Shown here piece by piece: positions 35,655 to 45,500 of a DNA stretch of 64,000 bases. The position numbers and the translations under genes were made by a program. Source of the stretch: Vibrio aerogenes (GTDB taxonomy: Bacteria > Pseudomonadota > Gammaproteobacteria > Enterobacterales > Vibrionaceae); the NCBI RefSeq assembly GCF_024346755.1, contig NZ_AP024862.1, positions 496,001 through 560,000 of the forward strand, written 5' to 3'. The stretch's first letter is position 1. Each line of letters starts with the position of its first letter. The notes beneath the pieces are model-generated. The model worked only from the letters and a program-made list of their open reading frames with translations. It was not told the DNA's origin and made no database searches.

Positions 35655-36251
35655 CTAAAACCACGGCACGGTTGCCTCCCGGCTTAACCCATAGCTGGAA
35701 AATGTCCCGTCAACCGGTTCGCGTTGCAATTCCCCCAGTGCAATAAAAATCCGCATCACCTGATGATTGGAGAGACTTTGTAACTGCAGATAAGGTAGTT
35801 TCAGCACTTGCTGATTCTCGTCCGGGATCTTTTGCCATGCTTCGGCTTCCGTCATTCTGCCTTTAGCCACCGCTCGTTTGCGCAGATTATGCGGGCTTTT
35901 CTTTTGTATCCGGTAAACTGTCCGGTAGCCTTCAATATTTTCCGGCACCGGCAGTAAGTCACTGACCTGCGTATAATCACGTAACCCTTTAAGCCACGGC
36001 AAAGTCATCAGATGATCCAACGCGGTCTGCGAGCCATGCAAACGCAATACCCGGCCTGCGGTTGGTGCTGTCGGTTTTCCGGGTTTGATCCGGCTTTGCT
36101 CACGGAGACCATATTCCGGAAAACTGACCGCGATTTCACCGGGAACAGACTGCGCCATAAACCGGTGGAACTTGGCAAACAGATTATTGAGCAGTGCCGG
36201 CGCGGTCACTTCCAGATCCGGCTCGACCCGTATATCAAGATAATAGTCCAT
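35655..36251 (-). CDS. cas6f: Cas6f (Csy4) crRNA endoribonuclease
   Basis: This 198-residue protein matches Pseudomonas Csy4 in its signatures: the catalytic His in LLNNLFAKFHRFMAQ (position of His29), the arginine-rich helix YRIQKKSPHNLRKRAVAKGR that grips the repeat stem, and the C-terminus FSSYGLSREATVPWF. It cuts the 28-nt repeat at the base of its hairpin and stays bound to the crRNA 3' end in the Csy complex. It follows cas7f by 2 bp. All six arrays carry the stem it needs, so one enzyme could process all. Confidence 0.95.
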   Translation of the reverse strand: MDYYLDIRVEPDLEVTAPALLNNLFAKFHRFMAQSVPGEIAVSFPEYGLREQSRIKPGKPTAPTAGRVLRLHGSQTALDHLMTLPWLKGLRDYTQVSDLLPVPENIEGYRTVYRIQKKSPHNLRKRAVAKGRMTEAEAWQKIPDENQQVLKLPYLQLQSLSNHQVMRIFIALGELQREPVDGTFSSYGLSREATVPWF

Positions 36252-36253
36252 GT

Positions 36254-37267
36254 TTACGCTCCGAATACGCCACCACGAATCAGCATGGCCATGATGTAGT
36301 GTTGTTCTGCTTCTGTGGGCGTTTTATCTTTCAGCATCCACTGATCCAGCAGGGTGTAGAAATCCGTTTTCTCTTTGGGTTTGCGGTAAGCAATTCCCCG
36401 GTTGGTGACACTGCCATAAGGTTCGATGGCAATCGGTCCGGATTCTTCCGCTAATGGATACCAGGTGTCGATCGTGCGCAGGGCATTGCCGATTTTCTGT
36501 GAATGCATGGCGGCCTGACGATCAATGCTTTCACTCAGTGAATAGAGTTCTTTACTTTTCTTATTGGTACTTCCGGCATTTAAAACCAGCTCCTGAGACG
36601 GATAGACCGTCTGCCCGGCACCAAACTGAACAAACGCTTCGATGGTCAGCAGCGTTGCCTGCTCTCCCAGTAATCCCTGTTCAATAACTCCGGCAATGGT
36701 TTGAACCGCTTCTGTGGGCTGATCGAACGATTTCAGATTGAAATCATAGGCGTTAAACGTCCATGTTTGATCCTGATGATGGATACGAACTTCAATCGCC
36801 TCGGCACCTACCCGGTTGCGCCACAAAAAACGACCATTGGCAAGGTTCGCGGCATAGCGGAGACTCAGTGTCTGAAAACCGTACTCAGTGACATATTGGT
36901 GGATTTTACCGGCCAGTGCGGATTGGTATTCAGGACCGTTACAGGTGGATGGCGTGGATAAATCACCCAAAACCCGCAAGGTAAAGGTCACTTTCAGGGT
37001 GTCGGTATCGAAGGGCAGCGCGGCGGTATCGACCGTTTGCAGGTTGGCATTTTCGATTTCTGCATCCAGCTTACTGGCTTTGGCACCTTTCAAACGGTTT
37101 GAAATGGTGCCGCGAACCGATTTTTCGGTCACAGCAACCGGCTTCCATTCGGTCTTCCATTCGGTATTGGTGTCTTTATCTGACCATAAACCGGCTTCAA
37201 ATTTGGCATCGGAGCAGGCTAATTTAGATTCAAATGCGAGGACAGAAGGCGTTTGTAATTTGCTCAT
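36254..37267 (-). CDS. cas7f: Cas7f (Csy3) crRNA backbone subunit
   Basis: The start is taken at [20 protein letters not shown] (37267), where AAGGA lies 9 bp upstream, giving 337 residues; a longer reading to 37294 would overlap the preceding gene. The N-terminus and the C-terminal [16 protein letters not shown] are typical of Csy3, six copies of which wrap the crRNA spacer in the I-F surveillance complex. It lies 13 bp after cas8f-cas5f and 2 bp before cas6f, forming a tight three-gene operon. Confidence 0.95.
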   Translation of the reverse strand: MSKLQTPSVLAFESKLACSDAKFEAGLWSDKDTNTEWKTEWKPVAVTEKSVRGTISNRLKGAKASKLDAEIENANLQTVDTAALPFDTDTLKVTFTLRVLGDLSTPSTCNGPEYQSALAGKIHQYVTEYGFQTLSLRYAANLANGRFLWRNRVGAEAIEVRIHHQDQTWTFNAYDFNLKSFDQPTEAVQTIAGVIEQGLLGEQATLLTIEAFVQFGAGQTVYPSQELVLNAGSTNKKSKELYSLSESIDRQAAMHSQKIGNALRTIDTWYPLAEESGPIAIEPYGSVTNRGIAYRKPKEKTDFYTLLDQWMLKDKTPTEAEQHYIMAMLIRGGVFGA

Positions 37268-37280
37268 GGAAAAATCCTTG

Positions 37281-39641
37281 TTAAATAATATCAATCAGGT
37301 CGTCGGAGGAGAGGGTTTGCGCTTGCTCGCTGCGGCAGGCATAAAAAGGTGCGTCATCATGGTAGCGCCACATGACACTGCTGAGTGTTTCTATCCGGCT
37401 GGGTCTTCTGATCCATTCAGCGATACTGTGAATCGGTTCAACAAAGCTGACCGGCGTATTGAGGTCGCGCATGTTTGCCACTTCACCGGCCGGATAAAGG
37501 GGGCTGATTTGCTTATAGCCGACCATAAAGGGCACCAGCCAACCTTTGTTTTTATCAATTTGTTGCCAGTCAATTTGGGTTTCTTCGCTGTTTTCTTTCA
37601 CCGGCACCTGTGTTGAAACATAGGTCAGAGAGGAGACTTTCAGCCATCGCTTGAGGGTTTGCGTCGGATCGGGGGCTTCTGTTGCCAGTAATGTGGCCCG
37701 GTCCACCAGAATCGCGCCCGGCATTAGCGGCCGGAAGACTTTTACCGGCTCATGGTGTGTGGTGACGTAACAGCCGTCGATAGACGTAATTTTGCCACCG
37801 GCTAAACGGTGTCTTTCTGCCAGTTGTTGGATGGCTTTACACTGATCACGGCGTTGCTCATCATTGATCAGGTTCAGCCCCTGCGCCCGGATCACCAGAG
37901 AAACCGTCATATTCATTTTGCCTTCTTCATTGATGGGAGCGGTTTTTCCCTCATGAGTTAACGGGTTGCGGGTTTGGGCAAAAATGTAAGGCTCGTAACC
38001 GGCAGCTCTGTAAGCATGAATCTGATGATGATGGCAGACCACACTGGTAGCTGACAGCGTGATGCCGTGTGCGGCAGACAGTTTGCGGGACAAGGCATGG
38101 ACATAACCGAGAAAATGGGTGATGGCCGGGAAGCCGTAAGTCAGCCCGCCGACGGCATTGGCCTGCGTGACCTGAATACGCTTCAGCACCAGATAGGTTT
38201 CACCCGTATTTCCCTGCGTGTTGTTGGCGTTCGAACTGTTGGCGTAAGCGTTGCTGGTTTGTTTGGGTGCTGTTTGACTCTGTTGCTGTTCTGCTTCGTC
38301 CTGCTCAGCGTTTGAAGTTATGCTCAGGCCAGTGAAACTATCGAACCGGAATTGATCCCGCCACTGTTTGAAAAACTTTTTCCAGTAGCTTTGATCGCCT
38401 CCGGTAAAGAGAAATGATTTGGCGCTATAGCCATTCAAAACATCATTCAGCCATTGAGCAAATTGTTTTGGCAGCGCTTTGTGCCAGCTTTTATCATGAA
38501 TATCCCATTCAGGATGGTTTGGGTCTGCCCAGCGTTTGTGTTCCGGCCAGAGAGTTTCAGCCTCATCACTCCAGCCTGCTGGCAGGCGCTGCCACTGGCC
38601 GACGATACCGGAAATGGCATCAATGATTTGGTCGATATAATCGCGTATTTTGTCCCGGTGCGGCAGCGTGCTGTCAACGTTGTTTTGGTGCATCTCTTTC
38701 AGATGAGTCAACATTTCCTTAATGATTGGACGGGTTGCAGTTAAGACCGAACCATGATGAAACAGGCTCTCCACATGCAGTGGCGGCAGCAGTTTTTCCC
38801 GTAATTCGGGCGGTGTGGCTGGCAGCAGGTAACATCTTCCGCGACGTTGTGAGTTGAGCTGGGAAATATTCTGAGGTTTGGAACCTCCGGCAGTCATTAA
38901 AGCCAGATTGGGATACGCAACTACCGGATCCGGATAAAGCTGGTTGGTTTTTTTCGCATCTCTGGCTTCTTTCATCGCCTGACTGAAGCGGCAATGCTGA
39001 ATGGTTTCATCAATTGTTTGTATCAGGGTGGAGGAGGGCAGAACGGCCAGCAGGTGATAGGTTCCGTCAGCGAGAGGGAAATAAACCTGTTTGCCCAGTG
39101 TATGGCTGGCGGGTGACTGATCCTCTAATGCCTGTTTCAGACCTTGCCCCCAGGTTTGCAACTGCGTTTCATCAACGGCAAATGGCGCGAGGGGAGAAAA
39201 ATCATTGGCTTGCAGGTAATTCAGCAGAGACTTGCCTGAGTCTTCTGTCAGTTGCAGCAGCCCGGCCACATCAAGGCTTGCCGCATTGCCCGAGACATCT
39301 TTGACCGGATTTTCTAATGCGCTGGTATCCAGATAATGCGGGTCATAGCGGCTTTCACTTGTAATCAGGCTGGTGCCTTTGGCACTGCTGTTTACCAGCT
39401 TGATCACATGGGTGGCCATGCTGATCTGTTTGGCGCGTTTGGCAGCGCTGTCCAGCCAGACGACTGGTGTGTAATCATGGGTAAGCTGGGCAATTTTTTC
39501 AGTGTAGGCCGCTTCAACGGCATCGAGGTCGGCGGGCGAGGTGGCAGCCGACCGCTTTTTATCAAATGCCTTGTCTTCCGTGTCCCGCTTGGTCTCAAAA
39601 CGGGACTGAATATAGGCGCGGATTTGATCAGAAAGCTGCAT
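37281..39641 (-). CDS. Natural Cas8f-Cas5f (Csy1-Csy2) fusion protein
   Basis: This 786-residue protein carries two subunits that are separate in most I-F systems. Residues 1-440 are Cas8f-like ([48 protein letters not shown]). Residues 441-481 are a Gln/Asn/Ser-rich linker. Residues 482-786 are Cas5f/Csy2 ([20 protein letters not shown] then [20 protein letters not shown]). Together they bind the crRNA 5' handle and the PAM. The gene starts at ATG 39641 after AAGGAGAATTA. Fused Cas8f-Cas5f is characteristic of transposon-linked I-F3 systems, yet here cas1 and cas2-3 are present and no tns genes occur in the window. Confidence 0.93.
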   Translation of the reverse strand: MQLSDQIRAYIQSRFETKRDTEDKAFDKKRSAATSPADLDAVEAAYTEKIAQLTHDYTPVVWLDSAAKRAKQISMATHVIKLVNSSAKGTSLITSESRYDPHYLDTSALENPVKDVSGNAASLDVAGLLQLTEDSGKSLLNYLQANDFSPLAPFAVDETQLQTWGQGLKQALEDQSPASHTLGKQVYFPLADGTYHLLAVLPSSTLIQTIDETIQHCRFSQAMKEARDAKKTNQLYPDPVVAYPNLALMTAGGSKPQNISQLNSQRRGRCYLLPATPPELREKLLPPLHVESLFHHGSVLTATRPIIKEMLTHLKEMHQNNVDSTLPHRDKIRDYIDQIIDAISGIVGQWQRLPAGWSDEAETLWPEHKRWADPNHPEWDIHDKSWHKALPKQFAQWLNDVLNGYSAKSFLFTGGDQSYWKKFFKQWRDQFRFDSFTGLSITSNAEQDEAEQQQSQTAPKQTSNAYANSSNANNTQGNTGETYLVLKRIQVTQANAVGGLTYGFPAITHFLGYVHALSRKLSAAHGITLSATSVVCHHHQIHAYRAAGYEPYIFAQTRNPLTHEGKTAPINEEGKMNMTVSLVIRAQGLNLINDEQRRDQCKAIQQLAERHRLAGGKITSIDGCYVTTHHEPVKVFRPLMPGAILVDRATLLATEAPDPTQTLKRWLKVSSLTYVSTQVPVKENSEETQIDWQQIDKNKGWLVPFMVGYKQISPLYPAGEVANMRDLNTPVSFVEPIHSIAEWIRRPSRIETLSSVMWRYHDDAPFYACRSEQAQTLSSDDLIDII

Positions 39642-39920
39642 TAATTCTCCTTAAATTAAGGTTAAAATAAGTCGTCTGAATTGCGGCAAAGTCAATAAAC
39701 TACTGGATATATTGAAATTTTTAATATGAATTCTTGAGAACTTAATTTGATTGCATATTAAGGGTATGGATTAATTCTGTAAAGCATATTTTGAAAAATA
39801 TTTTTAGAAATAAGTAGGATAAAGCAATGTTGTTTAGTATTGGATTTATTATTGACGGAGCAGTAATATTGCTCAGATTACTGTTGTGAGCAGTTTAGAA
39901 ATACTTATTTCTTGAAATAA
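39642..39920 (-). promoter_or_regulatory. Likely promoter region of the cas8f-cas5f operon
   Basis: This is A+T-rich with no gene. On the minus strand TTGACT (39695-39690) is a candidate -35; a matching -10 is weak. The hairpin GAGCAGTAATATTGCTC lies near 39860. Because cas2-3 is cut off by terminators and an insertion, the effector genes need a promoter here. Confidence 0.4.
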
Positions 39921-40031
39921 ATATTTGATTCACTGCCGAACAGGCAGCTCCAAAAACCCGCTTCGGCGGGTTTTTACATTTCCCTGCCACGAAATACCCC
40001 AAACACCGGGTCGACGAACCATGGCTTGCCT
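39921..40031. repeat. Duplicated cas2-3 3' end, left copy, with repeat-like hairpin and terminator
   Basis: This is a direct repeat of 42440-42550 (about four mismatches in 111 bp). It contains, on the plus strand, TTCACTGCCGAACAGGCAGC (39929-39948), resembling the I-F repeat stem, then a terminator hairpin AAAAACCCGC/GCGGGTTTTT (39952-39975). On the minus strand it contains codons for WFVDPVFGVFRGREM plus stop, a remnant of the cas2-3 end. Confidence 0.85.
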
Positions 40032-40120
40032 TTGCACCGGCAAAATCTGGTGATTTTTTTCACAAAGAGTCCGCGAATATTTGATCCATTTGAGGATTAT
40101 TCCTTATGATTTAACTTAAA

Positions 40121-40140
40121 TGAGATTATAATAAATCTCA
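40121..40140 (+). promoter_or_regulatory. Palindrome upstream of the effector-like gene
   Basis: TGAGATTATAATAAATCTCA, with 7-bp arms and a 6-bp centre, lies 35 bp before ATG 40175. It could be an operator; the centre also resembles a -10 box. Confidence 0.4.
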
Positions 40141-40174
40141 AATTTGTCTTTTTTGGTGTAAGCAACAACGTCTT

Positions 40175-42055
40175 ATGTCTTATTATCATTCCGGTTCTGG
40201 CCGCGATCCGGAGATTAACGCGGCTGTCTCTGATTTAACCTCTGTCGCCTTTCGTCTCAGTCATCAATATATTCTGCCGGGTATGGCCCGGGGGGCTTTT
40301 ACCCGGGAAATTGCCAGCAAAGCCGGACAGATTGTCCGTATTTATGAACATGGCAATATAGAGAAACCACAGGCACTCAGTCAGCTTAAAAATCTGGGCT
40401 GGAAGCTCCGGCAACAAGGCGACTTTATCGCCCGATCTGGTATTCGTGCTGTCGCAGCGATGATGCAGCAACACCGGGGCGGCAGCTCGCTGGATTCTCT
40501 CCACATCAACCGTTACATCGAACAAACGACACAGGAAAAAGGTCAAACGGGTATTTCGGGGGCGGATATGTTTCGCTGGTCTCATCTGCCCCACGCACGG
40601 GAAAGCTCATTACTCCGTTATGCTGCTGAAGCTTACTTCAAACGGATGAAACCTGCTATTTTCAAAAATACCGAAACAGATCAATCAGCTAAAAGCAGTG
40701 GTTCCGGTGGCGGCGGTTCGTTCCTCTCACAAGCACCTGAGCAGAAATCATTACCAGAGCCAACCCCGCCACCGGCCCCGGAGCCGAAGAAACTCACAGT
40801 GAGAGAGCGGTTAGCGAAACAGCGTCAACAGAACCTGCTTGAATCGGATAAAGCATTTGCAGCCGTGGAAGCGAAAGAAAAAGCAGACAAACAAGCTCAA
40901 AAAGTACAACAGAAACAGGCGCAACAAAAAAACGCAGAATTAAAAGAAAAGCCGGAAGAAGCCTTCTCCCTTGGCTGGATGCAAACTGAATTACCAATGT
41001 CTCAGGGGGAGCTGTGGGACAGTATTTTTGCCCCGGAAACCGAAGACAAGCACAAGGCTCTGATTAAAAAACACAATGCTCATTTAAATGAACCCGTCAT
41101 GCAAGGTGAATTAGTGATTGTGTTGACCAGAGAGCCGGAAACAGAGCAAGAGCAACAACAACTGGACGCCTTAAAAGAAGAAGCTCAGGCAGGGAGTGAA
41201 GGACTCGGCAAGCTGGACGAAGCACAGGCCGCAACAGTTTACCGTCATTTTGAATTACTGGATTACTATGCTTCCAATGGTTTGAAATATATTCAGGAAA
41301 ATGGCCTTCCCAGTGATGATTATGCCTATGCTTCTGTGGGAGTTGGCGCCGTTGCTTCCGGAGTGGAAACAAATTTAAAACATATCAACAATATCCTGAT
41401 GGAAATTAATGACCTGTATGTTGAGCAGGTTGCAATGGCCAGCCGTACAGGGGGAATGAATTACGGCACATTTGTGGCACAGCGGGCAGAACTGCTTCAA
41501 AAACTGGATATACCATTTGCACGCTTTTCCTCAAGAACCGTTAAAATACCGATACTCCGGCAGATCAGAAGAACATTGAAGCTTTCAACAAAATCCGTTT
41601 TCTATCATGCAGATGAAATTATTGCGAAAGGCGTTGTACCTAACCTTGGAAAACGGATAGCCAATATTTCACATGGCCTCTGGGCTGCAAAAGGGGTTGG
41701 TTATCTGGGGTTGGGATTAGCCGTGGCGAGTGGTGCAAAGAATGTTTATGATGCCTGCTCTGTGGATGGAAGCGGGAATTGTGGTCAAACCGCAACCCGT
41801 GAAGTCACTGGTTTTCTCGGTGGCTGGGTAGCTGGAGGTATCTTTGCTGATATTGCTTTAGGGGGCGTATTCATCGTTTTGAGTACGGCTTCCGCGCCAG
41901 TTTTTGCAATTGTTTCAGTCAGTGCCTTCGTGGGTGGCGGGATCGTTGGGGGTATTGTTGGTTCCTCGGTCGGTAAGGCTATTGGTGATATTTTTTACGA
42001 AAAAGCGGTTGATATAAAGCAGTGGGGAGAAGAAAAAATTGAGGAACTGTTTTGA
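40175..42055 (+). CDS. Effector-like protein with C-terminal glycine-zipper membrane region, inside the cas locus
   Basis: This 626-residue protein has: a helical N-terminal region (1-165); a Gly/Ser then Pro-rich linker (170-206); a charged coiled coil (207-262); a LysM-like block (275-317, GELWDSIF...NAHLNEPVMQGELVIVL); a helical part; and a C-terminal membrane region (about 515-610) with glycine-zipper repeats (GGWVAGGIFADIALGG, AFVGGGIVGGIVGSSVG). It has no signal peptide. A LysM-like module ahead of membrane-inserting helices, plus an overlapping small membrane protein gene, resembles membrane-disrupting type VI secretion effectors with their immunity proteins. This is inference; I cannot assign a named family. 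It runs opposite to the cas genes and is bounded by the duplicated cas2-3 tail. Confidence 0.65.
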   Translation: MSYYHSGSGRDPEINAAVSDLTSVAFRLSHQYILPGMARGAFTREIASKAGQIVRIYEHGNIEKPQALSQLKNLGWKLRQQGDFIARSGIRAVAAMMQQHRGGSSLDSLHINRYIEQTTQEKGQTGISGADMFRWSHLPHARESSLLRYAAEAYFKRMKPAIFKNTETDQSAKSSGSGGGGSFLSQAPEQKSLPEPTPPPAPEPKKLTVRERLAKQRQQNLLESDKAFAAVEAKEKADKQAQKVQQKQAQQKNAELKEKPEEAFSLGWMQTELPMSQGELWDSIFAPETEDKHKALIKKHNAHLNEPVMQGELVIVLTREPETEQEQQQLDALKEEAQAGSEGLGKLDEAQAATVYRHFELLDYYASNGLKYIQENGLPSDDYAYASVGVGAVASGVETNLKHINNILMEINDLYVEQVAMASRTGGMNYGTFVAQRAELLQKLDIPFARFSSRTVKIPILRQIRRTLKLSTKSVFYHADEIIAKGVVPNLGKRIANISHGLWAAKGVGYLGLGLAVASGAKNVYDACSVDGSGNCGQTATREVTGFLGGWVAGGIFADIALGGVFIVLSTASAPVFAIVSVSAFVGGGIVGGIVGSSVGKAIGDIFYEKAVDIKQWGEEKIEELF

Positions 42056-42414
42056 TTGATATTTTTGATGATGTAAGTACCGTTACGATGGGTATCATAT
42101 CAATATATGCACTTCTTTGGACAATTCCGGGTGTAATAATCAGTATTGTGATTTCGATGGGGAGTTATCAGCATATCATTTTTTTGGATAAACAATTGGC
42201 AAAGGATCTGGATAAGCTATACGATTCGAATGGACAAATGCGAAATCCGTTATTTACAACCATAGCCAATCGTTATCACAAATATTGTATCCTCTATCCG
42301 TTCATTCGCGACCGGGCAACAACAGGTTCTGTAAAATTTAAAGTGTTTATGTGGCTGAATTCACTGGGTTTTTGGTGCTGGATAATCGGTCTGGTATTCA
42401 TGTTATTCTCTTAA
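42052..42414 (+). CDS. Small membrane protein, putative immunity partner
   Basis: This 120-residue protein starts with TTG 42052 (read as Met, IDIFDDVSTVTMG), overlapping the stop of the effector-like gene by 4 bp, so the two are translationally coupled. It has two strong hydrophobic segments (about 11-38 and 99-119) joined by a polar loop with IANRYHKYCILYPFIRDRA. Small multi-pass proteins in this position normally protect the producer from a membrane-targeting toxin. The repeat-like hairpin and terminator follow 33-80 bp after its stop, so both would lie in its mRNA 3' end. Confidence 0.6.
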   Translation: MIDIFDDVSTVTMGIISIYALLWTIPGVIISIVISMGSYQHIIFLDKQLAKDLDKLYDSNGQMRNPLFTTIANRYHKYCILYPFIRDRATTGSVKFKVFMWLNSLGFWCWIIGLVFMLFS

Positions 42415-42439
42415 ACAGACAAGATATTTGCTCCTGAAA

Positions 42440-42550
42440 ATATTTGATTCACTGCCGAACAGGCAGCTCCGGAAACCCGCTTCGGCGGGTTTTTACATTT
42501 CCCTGCCACGAAATACCCCAAACACCGGGTCGACAAACCATGACTTGCCT
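42440..42550. repeat. Duplicated cas2-3 3' end, right copy, with repeat-like hairpin and terminator
   Basis: This is the resident copy: it includes the last codons and stop of cas2-3. The plus-strand CRISPR-repeat-like stem is at 42448-42467 and the plus-strand terminator AAACCCGC/GCGGGTTT at 42473-42494. It differs from the left copy by AA to GG next to the hairpin and two coding changes. Confidence 0.85.
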
Positions 42551-45500
42551 GCTGTTTTGTTACCGGGCTTATCAAGTGTGATGCGGGAAAAGCGTTGATA
42601 CGCCTCCAACGTGCTCAGCTCAAATTGATCAGCAAGCGTGTCGATGATGTCCGTCAGTGGTGCGGCTCCCCAAAAGCTGATGCCCCGGGCAGAATTGTCC
42701 GGTGTCGTTCCTGTTTGTTGCCAGAGTTTCAGCTGAACGGTCTCTTTCCATTGCTGATCTTGTGGGTCAAACTCCTGTAGCGTTAGATCGCCGCTCTCTT
42801 CATCAGGAATCATCAGATAATCGACGGTTGGCCGGCTTTTCCGGAAGCGGGTTTGCCGCTGAAATTGACCAAACAGATGCGCATGCTGATGTTGCCACCA
42901 GGGCCGTAAATCACTGTTGAGCGAGAGCATGGTAGCGGCATGTTCGAGGGTCAGCCAGCTTTTTGGCCGCCACGGCAGATGATAATCGGGCGCATCAAGG
43001 AGTGCTTTCAGTGGCGCTGCCGTTAAGCGGGGAATCGCGGTCAGTGGTGTGAGTGTGGTCAGATCCACCTGAGCGGCCAGATCATGTTCAGCCAGTCTGA
43101 GACAGTTCACAGCATTGCCATTGCCGGTGATCTGAAATGGCTGGTCTGTTTCGTATCCCGGTTTGGTATACGCCAGACTTTGCCGTGTGAATGCACGATA
43201 ATTACGGTTGAGCAGATAAATATTGGCCTGTTGCGGCACCATCCGGCGATGGCGTTGTACCCGTCCTGCGGCCTGAATCCATGATCGAAGTGAGCTGGGC
43301 TCAAGAATCGCCCAGTCGAAATCCAGATCCCGTCCGACTTCTATCACCGGAGAGGCGAGAACAACAAAAATATGATGTTGCTCCGGATGCTCAAGCAATG
43401 CCTGTTTCACGTCTTCATTCTCAAACAGGGCTTCCGGCGCATCAGCATTGCGCTGAAGCAGGCGATCAAGGCGGTGTTCCAGATAAGCCCGCTGTGCCAG
43501 TGGCAGCTGGCTGTGATAAACACAGTAATGAATCCGGCAATCATCAGGCGCAGGCAATTCAGAAAGCTGTCGGGCAATGGCAACCAGCGGTTCGATATTC
43601 GCGATTCTGACCATGCCGCAGGAAACCGTCTGCGTTTGTGTTGGATGGCGTGTTTTGTGCGCCGCAGAAAGCGCACAGATGCCCTGATAAATGGTATGTG
43701 CTATGTGTGCTGCGGGAGAGACTTCTTTGTCACTGACTGATTTGAGTGGCAGCCACCGGGGTAAATGGAGCGGTAGTGCGTGTTGCTGAAGCTGCTCAAT
43801 CCGGTGATCAACATAACTCTGATGCGCTGTTTTGAATGCTTGTTCATCACCACATTGCGTTGAACGGGTGCTGAATTCATCAAACCATGCGCAGGGAATC
43901 GCGGGTGTGGTCTGCTCCCCGGTGACCCGGTTGAATGCCTGCCGCCCTTGTTGATAGCAGGCAAACAGATGCGTCACCAGTGCCGGGGTTAGCGTGGCAG
44001 ATGAAAGTAATACGCGTGAGCCCATCAGCCCGGCAAACCAGACCAGACGCCCCAGCGCCGGATCATCTTCCAGCGAGAAATCATCCGGTTCATCCAAAAC
44101 TAAGTCACTGGTTAGCAGGCGCAGTAATGGTGCGATTTGCTGCCCGCCGCGAATGCCTTCTGAAGCGGTGATCAGATGATCAACCGTGCTGACCAGAACC
44201 GGTGCACTCACCAGTTTGTGCGCGTTGCCTCTGGCTTTCAGCCAGTCACTGAGATAATGGTTGTCGATTTCTCCGTCATAAATCACTTCAGGGAGTTCAT
44301 CAAAGGCGCCGGATGATTCACTGCCGTGATTTCCGGCCTGCATCTCCGGTTGCTTTTGGTGATCATAGAGATCGCGCACGGCCTGAGAGCCAATCTGGAC
44401 CGCAATGGTTTCTTGGTCAAGATTCAGCTTTTGACGTAATGCGTCACCGGTTTGCAGCGTCAGCGTGCGCAGCCCCAGTGCGACACTGAAACGACAGCCT
44501 TGTTGCGGGTCTGATAACGCGGCCATAATTCTGGCATTGGCGAAGGTTTTTCCCTTGCCGGTGGAGGCCATATTGACACCAAAAAATCCTGCCTGCCGTG
44601 ATAACTCTGCCAGTCCTTCAGCTTCCCGGTAAGCGTGATACTGCCAGCGAAACTGAGGCAAAGTGCCGGGTTGTCTCATCTTTTTCATCGGTGGCAGGGC
44701 AGGCAGCGTTGAGCGTAACCGGGGCAGAATGCGCGTCAGCAGGTAAGCATGATGGGCGACGCCGACACAATGTTCATCCAGCTGTTGTTTGGCTTGCCGT
44801 GTTTTACGATCTGTATTGGCAATGACGGGATAACGGCTGTCTTGCCAGTGCAATGTTGCAGGTCCGGCCGAATAGCAGTGGTCGGCCAGCATGAGTGTCA
44901 GCCGGGCAATATGCAGCGGAAAGGGCTGATCAATCGTGGCATAGTGTGAGAGTTTTGGCGTATTGAGTGCCCGTTTTGCCAGCGCTGCTGCTTTGCGTCG
45001 CCAGATCCGGCTTTGGATAGGGGTTCCGGCAGGGAAAGTCAGGCACTGTTTCTTCTCCGCGTCGGTAAATTTTTCATGGTTGAGGGCATTCCATTTGACG
45101 TCTGGTGTGTTTTCAAGCCAGCTGTCCACCTGATCAAAGGCGTGTTGTTGTTCGCTGTGATCGTAAAGCAACCGGTGATGCGTCAGAATCAGCCAAGCCA
45201 CCGCTTTTGCAATGGTTGGCAGGGAATGAAAACCCGTCAGGTTTTCGGCATCAAAACTTGCAGGGAAGCTGATATCTTCTGAGCCGGTGATTCGGGTCAG
45301 GTGCTCCAGCCACTGTTGATCACTTCTCTGGCCGACAAACAGAATGAACCATTGGCAGGAGAGCCATTCATGGCGGTAAGGTTCTGATCCGCTGCCGCGT
45401 TCTAATTTGGCCTGAAACAGCGGATTTGCCTTACCAAAATCATGAAACAGCCCGGCAATTCCTGCCATCAGGGCGGCGGCCTGAATGCTGTTCATTGGGT

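Noticed and set aside
40175..42414. A new Cas accessory or anti-CRISPR pair as the main reading of the inserted genes
   Set aside because: Size, LysM-like block, glycine-zipper C-terminus and a small overlapping membrane partner fit a toxin-immunity pair better; a Cas role remains only a guess from location.
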